From the NCBI RefSeq assembly GCF_000961885.1, contig NZ_JZKH01000155.1, forward strand, positions 1 to 9,998: 9,998 bases of DNA, in the 5' to 3' direction. The position numbers were made by a program, and so were the translations under genes. Shown here piece by piece: positions 6,291 through 9,998 of this stretch. The first letter of the stretch is position 1; each line of letters opens with the position of its first letter. Under the pieces are notes generated by a model that made no database searches, was not told the DNA's origin, and worked only from the letters and a program-made list of their open reading frames with translations. Source of the stretch: Streptomyces rubellomurinus. GTDB lineage: Bacteria > Actinomycetota > Actinomycetes > Streptomycetales > Streptomycetaceae.

Positions 6291-7019
6291 ATGGATCGCA
6301 GGCCTTACATCGGCGTCAGCACCTACCTGGTGGACGCGAGTTGGAGCAGCTGGCGCAACCGCCGGGTCGCCCTCGTCCCCGAGCGGTACACCGCGTACGT
6401 GCAGGACTCCGGCGGGGTCGCGGTGCTGCTGCCGCCCGACGCCCCGGAGCGGGCGCCCGAAGTCCTGGCCCGGCTCGACGCGCTGGTGATCGCGGGCGGG
6501 CCCGACCTCGACCCCGCCTACTACGGGGAGCCCGCGCACCCGTTGGCGGAGATCGACTCACCGGAACGCGACCGGTGGGAGGTCGCGCTGCTGCGCGCCG
6601 CGCTCGCCGCCGGGATGCCGCTGCTCGGCATCTGCCGGGGGATGCAGGTCCTCAACGTGGTGTGCGGGGGGACGCTGGTGCAGCACCTGCCGGACGTGCT
6701 GGACGTGGACGTGCACAACGGCTCGCCGGGGAGGTACGGGACGCACGCGGTGCGGCCGGTGCCCGGAACGCTGCTCGGCGGGCTGCTGCCGGAGAGCGAG
6801 TTGGAGGTGCCGACGTACCACCACCAGGCGGTGGACCGGCTCGGCGAGGGGCTGCGGGTCAGCGCGCACGCGCCGGACGGGACGGTGGAGGCGATCGAGG
6901 GGCCGGGGTTCACGCTGGGGGTGCAGTGGCATCCCGAGCAGGGCGACGACCTGCGGGTGATGCGGGCGCTGGTGCGGGCCGCCACCGCGGCGGTGTTGGA
7001 GGCCGTGCCGCTGGGCTAG
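6291..7019 (+). CDS. Class I glutamine amidotransferase-like gamma-glutamyl hydrolase (peptidase C26, PuuD-like)
   Basis: The 242-residue enzyme should hydrolyse a gamma-glutamyl amide bond, freeing glutamate from a gamma-glutamylated intermediate as PuuD does for gamma-glutamyl-GABA. The catalytic triad is visible: nucleophile C115 in GICRGMQ (113-119) with H214 and E216 in WHPEQ (213-217). AGGPDLDP (68-75) forms the oxyanion region, and THAVRP and YHHQAV are further family blocks. It is transcribed away from the gamma-glutamyl ligase gene and probably completes that pathway. ATG6291 gives the start MDRRPYIG expected for the family. ATG6282 would add three residues. Neither has a ribosome binding site, so the message may be leaderless. 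A strong hairpin follows the stop. Confidence 0.9.
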   Translation: MDRRPYIGVSTYLVDASWSSWRNRRVALVPERYTAYVQDSGGVAVLLPPDAPERAPEVLARLDALVIAGGPDLDPAYYGEPAHPLAEIDSPERDRWEVALLRAALAAGMPLLGICRGMQVLNVVCGGTLVQHLPDVLDVDVHNGSPGRYGTHAVRPVPGTLLGGLLPESELEVPTYHHQAVDRLGEGLRVSAHAPDGTVEAIEGPGFTLGVQWHPEQGDDLRVMRALVRAATAAVLEAVPLG

Positions 7020-7042
7020 TTGGACCGGCCGGGAGTCCGCGG

Positions 7043-7087
7043 CGCTCGTCTCCCCGCGCGTCCGGGTGGGCGCGGGGAGACGAGCGG
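7043..7087. terminator. Strong hairpin after the PuuD-like gene
   Basis: CGCTCGTCTCCCCGCG (7043-7058) pairs perfectly with CGCGGGGAGACGAGCG (7071-7086), and C7059-G7070 extends the stem to 17 bp around a 10-base loop. It lies 23 bases after the stop of the plus-strand hydrolase and 13 bases beyond the end of the minus-strand SGNH remnant, so it serves both directions. Confidence 0.85.
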
Positions 7088-7099
7088 GACGCCGGGGTG

Positions 7100-7552
7100 T
7101 CAGCCGGTGACCGGGACCGGGGTGGGGAGGTGGGTGGCGGCCGCGAGGAGGGCGGGGAGCATGCGGGTGGCGTGCGCGGCGTAGCCGTGCGGGGACGGGT
7201 GGATGCCGTCCGGGCCGAGGAGGTGGGCGGCGAGGTCGCGGAACTCGGGCCCCGCGGTGGGGGCGAGGTGCGCGCCGAGGCGGTCGGCGGTGCGGGTGTG
7301 CAGCCGGGCGAGGCGGCCCGAGCGGTGGTGGCCGATCCAGCGGGCGGGGGCGCGGAAGCCGGGCCCGTAGCCGGGGTCGGGGCAGGGGACGACGACGAGC
7401 TGCCAGCCGGCTTCGCGCAGGGTGTGGGCGAGGTGGGCGTGCCGACGGGCGGCGCGGCCGAGCGGGGCGGGCAGCAGGACGTCGTTGCCGCCGACGATCA
7501 GCACCGCGATGCCCGGCCGCAGCCGGGCGGCGCGCAGGACCTGGCGGCCCAC
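7100..7552 (-). pseudogene. C-terminal remnant of an SGNH/GDSL hydrolase
   Basis: About 150 residues of an esterase/lipase-like SGNH hydrolase remain. GGNDV (21-25 from GTG7552) is block III with the oxyanion Asn, and DGIHPSPHGYAAHA (about 114-127) is block V with the catalytic Asp and His. The N-terminal block I carrying the GDS nucleophile is absent. The frame stays open upstream to 7705, reaching GATTAAVGRQ just before GTG7552, which resembles the GATT stretch that precedes block III in relatives, but beyond it the residues look random. There is no ribosome binding site at GTG7552. Without the serine it cannot work as this hydrolase. It is probably a truncated gene joined to the desaturase fragment just upstream. 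A short expressed protein cannot be excluded. Confidence 0.7.
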
Positions 7553-7604
7553 GGCGGCGGTGGTGGCGCCGCGAGGCGGCGCATGGTGGTCGGAGGCTCC
7601 GGGG

Positions 7605-7775
7605 TCACGCGGTGAGGACGACGCGGCGTGGTGCCCGCCGAAGGGCGGGCCCCCAGGGGACGTACTGGTGCGGGAACCATTCGCGCGCCGCCACGAGATG
7701 ACGGTTCATCAGCTCCTCGGCGATCGGCTCCAGTTCGACGAGCCGGCGGGCGGAATCCGCGGTAGCGATCTTCAC
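7605..7775 (-). pseudogene. N-terminal fragment of an acyl-ACP desaturase
   Basis: From GTG7775 this frame encodes 56 residues. LVELEPIAEELMNRHL (12-27) and AAREWFPHQYVPW (29-41) match the N-terminal helix of stearoyl-ACP desaturase-type proteins (pattern LEPVVEEELNRHL...AKEWMPHEYVPW). After VPW the similarity stops, and the frame ends 15 residues later at the TGA 7607-7605. The normal protein is over 300 residues, and its iron-binding E..EENRH and DE..RH motifs are missing, so no desaturase activity is possible. The remnant lies 5' to and on the same strand as the SGNH remnant in a different frame, suggesting one deletion or rearrangement removed the middle of both genes. Confidence 0.75.
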
Positions 7776-7823
7776 GGGCCATGATCGTCGTGGACCGGCG
7801 CGCGGCCGCGCAAACTCGCCTCA

Positions 7824-7835
7824 CCCGTTCAGGTG
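7824..7835 (+). repeat. 12-bp direct repeat, copy 1 (CCCGTTCAGGTG)
   Basis: Identical to 7987-7998. The copy includes the loop of the small hairpin formed by CTCACC (7820-7825) and GGTGAG (7832-7837). It lies about 200 bp before the CDF start codon. Confidence 0.85.
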
Positions 7836-7986
7836 AGCCGGAAATCCGCGCCCTGACCAGGACCTATGCCAGCGGCAACCGGGTCGACGGTGGGCATCCG
7901 AACGGCAACGACAACGGTCACCAGTACAACCTTTGGATCTTTGTCGATTCTGCGGTTCACTTCGAGTGCGGAGGCGATCGCCCCCG

Positions 7987-7998
7987 CCCGTTCAGGTG
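7987..7998 (+). repeat. 12-bp direct repeat, copy 2 (CCCGTTCAGGTG)
   Basis: Exact second copy, starting 163 bp after the first and ending 33 bp before the CDF start codon. The hairpin arm of copy 1 is not conserved here. The position between likely promoter and gene would suit an operator, but that is inference. Confidence 0.85.
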
Positions 7999-8031
7999 TG
8001 CATTCCACCCGTGCGTCCAGAAAGGGCTTCG

Positions 8032-9111
8032 ATGGCCGGCCGCGAGCATTCCCACGATGATCATGCGCATGACCACCAGCATGGGCACGGGCACGGGCAC
8101 GGCGGGCACTCCCACGGCCCCGGCGGCCACTCGCACGCCGTCGCCGCCGACGCCGACCGCCGCTGGCTGCTCAGCGCCCTCGCCCTGATCGTCGTCTTCA
8201 TGGCCGGCGAGGTCGCGGTCGGCTTCGCCGCCGAATCGCTCGCCCTGATCTCCGACGCGGCGCACATGCTCACCGACGCCGCCTCGATCGTCCTCGCCCT
8301 GGTCGCCATGCGGCTCGCCGCCCGCCCGGCCCGCGGCGGCTACACGTACGGCCTCAAGCGCGCCGAGATCCTCTCCGCGCAGGCCAACGGCGTCACCCTG
8401 CTGGTCCTGTCCGCCTGGCTGGGCTACGAGGCGATCACCCGGCTGTTCGAGCCGCCCGCCGTCACCGGCTCGCTGGTGCTGGTCACCGCGCTGGTCGGCG
8501 TCGTCGTCAACATCGCCGCCGCCTGGTGCATGTCGAAGGCCAACCGCAGCTCGCTGAACGTCGAGGGCGCCTTCCAGCACGTCCTCACCGACCTGTACGC
8601 CTTCATCGCCACCGCCGTCGCCGGCCTCGTCATGGTCACCACCGGCTTCGCCCGGGCCGACGCCATCGCCTCGCTGATCGTCGTCGCGCTGATGCTCAAG
8701 GCCGGCATCGGGCTCGTCCGCGACTCCGGCCGGATCTTCCTGGAAGCCGCCCCGGCCGGCATCGACCCGGACGCCGTCGCCGACCGGCTGGTCGCCGAAC
8801 CGCTGGTCGAGGAGATCCACGACCTGCACATCTGGGAGATCACCTCCAACCAGCCGGCCCTGTCCGCGCACATCCTGGTCACCCCCGGCGGCGACTGCCA
8901 CGCCGTCCGGCGCTCCCTGCAGCGCCGGCTCTCCGCTGAGTACGGCATCACCCACTCCACCCTCCAGGTCGACCACGTCGGCGAGGACGAGGCCGGCGCG
9001 CTGCTCCAGATCGCCGGCCGGGGCGACTCCGCCGACTCCGCCGACTCCGCCGCCGACCACTGCGCCGACGCCCACGGCCCGGTCCACCGCGCCGGCCCGC
9101 ACGAGCACTGA
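8032..9111 (+). CDS. Cation diffusion facilitator, zinc-type metal exporter
   Basis: The 359-residue protein should export Zn2+ or a similar divalent ion in exchange for protons at the cytoplasmic membrane. A His-rich N-terminus (13 His in residues 1-35, many as HGHG or HSH) precedes six transmembrane helices (about 46-66, 68-93, 115-135, 147-167, 186-205, 210-226). The transport site is H78xxxD82 in TM2 (AHMLTD) and H183xxxD187 in TM5 (QHVLTD), the HD-HD set of zinc-selective members. A cytoplasmic C-domain follows with EIHDLHIWEI (261-270), then a short DSADSADSA repeat (332-340) and a second His/Cys patch (H343, C344, H348, H352, H357, H359). ATG8032 is supported by AAAGGG at 8021-8026. 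It is the ZitB/CzcD-like type. Metal specificity is inferred. Confidence 0.92.
   Translation: MAGREHSHDDHAHDHQHGHGHGHGGHSHGPGGHSHAVAADADRRWLLSALALIVVFMAGEVAVGFAAESLALISDAAHMLTDAASIVLALVAMRLAARPARGGYTYGLKRAEILSAQANGVTLLVLSAWLGYEAITRLFEPPAVTGSLVLVTALVGVVVNIAAAWCMSKANRSSLNVEGAFQHVLTDLYAFIATAVAGLVMVTTGFARADAIASLIVVALMLKAGIGLVRDSGRIFLEAAPAGIDPDAVADRLVAEPLVEEIHDLHIWEITSNQPALSAHILVTPGGDCHAVRRSLQRRLSAEYGITHSTLQVDHVGEDEAGALLQIAGRGDSADSADSAADHCADAHGPVHRAGPHEH
9025..9051 (+). repeat. Three tandem 9-bp repeats (GACTCCGCC) inside the CDF gene
   Basis: Perfect in-frame copies at 9025-9033, 9034-9042 and 9043-9051 encode Asp-Ser-Ala three times, just before the C-terminal His patch. Copy-number change would keep the frame and only alter the linker length. 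Confidence 0.9.
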
Positions 9112-9124
9112 GCCACCGGGTGTC

Positions 9125-9152
9125 CGTCAGCGCGGTGCGGCATGATCTGACG
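9125..9152. promoter_or_regulatory. Inverted repeat directly before the exonuclease start codon
   Basis: CGTCAG (9125-9130) and CTGACG (9147-9152) are inverted around 16 bases and end one base before GTG9154. The enclosed CATGAT (9141-9146) has the right spacing for the -10 box of a leaderless message. This could be an operator, a weak terminator of the CDF transcript, or chance. Confidence 0.3.
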
Positions 9153-9153
9153 C

Positions 9154-9998
9154 GTGACCGCACCGCGACTGATGCTCCTCGACTCCGCCAGCCTGTACTT
9201 CCGGGCCTACTACGGCGTACCGGACTCCCTGCGCTCCCCGCAGGGCGAGCCCGTCAACGCCGTCCGCGGCCTGCTGGACTTCATCGCCCGGCTCGTCCAC
9301 GACCACCGGCCCGACCACCTCGTGGCCTGCATGGACGCCGACTGGCGCCCCCAGTGGCGGGTCGACCTCATCCCCTCCTACAAGACCCACCGGGTCGCCG
9401 AGGCCGCCGTCGACGGCGAGGAGGAGGTGCCCGACACCCTCGCCCCGCAGGTCCCCGTCATCGAACACGTCCTGGACGCGCTCGGCATCGCCCGGATCGG
9501 CTCCCCCGGCTACGAGGCCGACGACGTCATCGGCACCCTCACCGCCCGCGCCAAGGGCCCGGTCCAGATCGTCACCGGCGACCGCGACCTCTTCCAACTC
9601 GTCGACGACGCACGGCAGATCACCGTCCTCTACCCGGTCAAGGGCATGGGCAACCTGCAGCTCACCGACGACGCGCTGCTGCTGGAGAAGTACGGCGTCC
9701 ACGGCTCCCAGTACGCCGACATGGCCGCCCTGCGCGGCGACCCGTCCGACGGCCTGCCCGGCGTCAAGGGCATCGGCGAGAAGACCGCCGCCCAGCTCAT
9801 CCACGAGTACGGCGACCTCGCCGCCATCCGCGCCGCAGCCCTGGACCCCGCCTCCAAGCTCACCCCGGCCCGCCGCCGCAACCTCGTCGAAGGCTCCCCC
9901 TACCTCGACGCCGCCCCCACCGTCGTCCGCGTCGCCACCGACGCCCCCCTCCCCGACTTCGACCCCACCCTCCCCCGCGAACCCCTCGACCCCATGAC
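9154..9998 (+). CDS. 5'-3' exonuclease (PolA N-terminal domain family), 3' end beyond window
   Basis: The visible 281 residues form a flap/5' nuclease of the kind that makes up the first domain of DNA polymerase I. The acidic metal-binding set is present: D10 in LLDSAS, D61 in CMDADW, E121/D123/D124 in YEADDVIG (120-127), D143/D145 in TGDRDLFQLV (141-150), and D196/D199 in RGDPSDGLPGVKGIG (194-208), where the helix-hairpin-helix that grips DNA begins. YKTHR (76-80) is the conserved basic loop. The acidic motifs are complete and the sequence after 250 looks like a Pro/Asp-rich tail, so it is probably a stand-alone nuclease of about 300 residues rather than the start of a full polymerase, though the end is unseen. 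The start is GTG9154, 42 bp after the CDF stop, with no ribosome binding site. Confidence 0.88.
   Translation, partial: MTAPRLMLLDSASLYFRAYYGVPDSLRSPQGEPVNAVRGLLDFIARLVHDHRPDHLVACMDADWRPQWRVDLIPSYKTHRVAEAAVDGEEEVPDTLAPQVPVIEHVLDALGIARIGSPGYEADDVIGTLTARAKGPVQIVTGDRDLFQLVDDARQITVLYPVKGMGNLQLTDDALLLEKYGVHGSQYADMAALRGDPSDGLPGVKGIGEKTAAQLIHEYGDLAAIRAAALDPASKLTPARRRNLVEGSPYLDAAPTVVRVATDAPLPDFDPTLPREPLDPM

Larger units (their letters stand above)
7776..8031. other. Intergenic region before the CDF transporter gene, lower in GC
   Basis: No gene is supported here. The part at 7900-7970 is clearly less GC-rich than its surroundings, as expected for a promoter region, but I cannot name convincing -35/-10 hexamers. 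It holds the hairpin CTCACC/GGTGAG (7820-7825 with 7832-7837), a 12-bp direct repeat (7824-7835 and 7987-7998), and the short inverted repeat CACTTCGAGTG (7958-7968). I see no match to the Streptomyces Zur box. Confidence 0.5.

Noticed and set aside
2821..6489. Very long plus-strand open frame across the DUF2510, SDR and ligase genes
   Set aside because: It is the antisense shadow of high-GC minus-strand genes; its residues are Arg/Gly/Val/His-rich with no family motifs, whereas the minus strand has complete motifs.
7498..7824. Minus-strand 108-residue frame over the pseudogene region
   Set aside because: It is Arg/Pro-rich without motifs and overlaps in another frame the desaturase fragment, which does match a family.
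8062..8135. CAC/GGGCAC-like repeats in the 5' end of the CDF gene
   Set aside because: They are simply codons for the His/Gly-rich N-terminus, not a CRISPR array or non-coding repeat.
7781..8188. Plus-strand 135-residue frame before and into the CDF gene
   Set aside because: Its second half is the CDF start in another frame, and the first half has no motif or ribosome binding site. The Asn/Gly-rich run near 7900 was considered as a gene remnant, but I recognise nothing.

Overview
The window is very GC-rich, with the third-codon-position G/C bias, GTG starts and frequent lack of Shine-Dalgarno sites typical of a Streptomyces or Kitasatospora-type actinomycete. A GntR/DasR-type dre palindrome and a copy of a short palindromic sequence common between Streptomyces genes agree with this. 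It reads as ordinary chromosome. I see no phage, insertion sequence, CRISPR array, rRNA or tRNA.

Layout. (1) 1-1364: a common actinomycete repeat, then a PLP-dependent amino acid deaminase/D-threonine aldolase-type gene, closed by a hairpin. (2) 1448-2542: a lytic polysaccharide monooxygenase (LPMO, family AA10) that carries a C-terminal membrane anchor. Its promoter has a DasR-type operator lying exactly between the -35 and -10 hexamers, which ties it to N-acetylglucosamine/chitin control. Two strong hairpins separate it from the next, convergent gene. (3) 2671-3810, minus strand: a DUF2510 single-pass membrane protein that is probably translated from a leaderless mRNA. (4) 3952-7019: a catabolic cluster made of a minus-strand pair (gamma-glutamyl amine synthetase of the GlnA3/GlnA4/PuuA type, then an SDR dehydrogenase 9 bp away) and a divergent PuuD-like gamma-glutamyl hydrolase. 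Together they suggest gamma-glutamylation of an amine, oxidation, and release of glutamate. The aldehyde dehydrogenase expected in such a pathway is not in the window. (5) 7100-7775: a gene graveyard, with the N-terminus of an acyl-ACP desaturase followed in another frame by the C-terminal half of an SGNH/GDSL hydrolase. (6) 8032-9111: a histidine-rich cation diffusion facilitator (zinc exporter type). (7) 9154 to the edge: a stand-alone 5'-3' exonuclease of the DNA polymerase I N-domain family, cut by the window end.

No clearly new multi-gene system is present. The observations most worth a second look are the membrane-tethered LPMO under an apparent DasR operator, the 14-bp tandem repeat spanning the SDR stop codon (losing one unit would switch to a frame open for 39 more residues), the chimeric pseudogene scar, and the paired repeats in front of the CDF gene.
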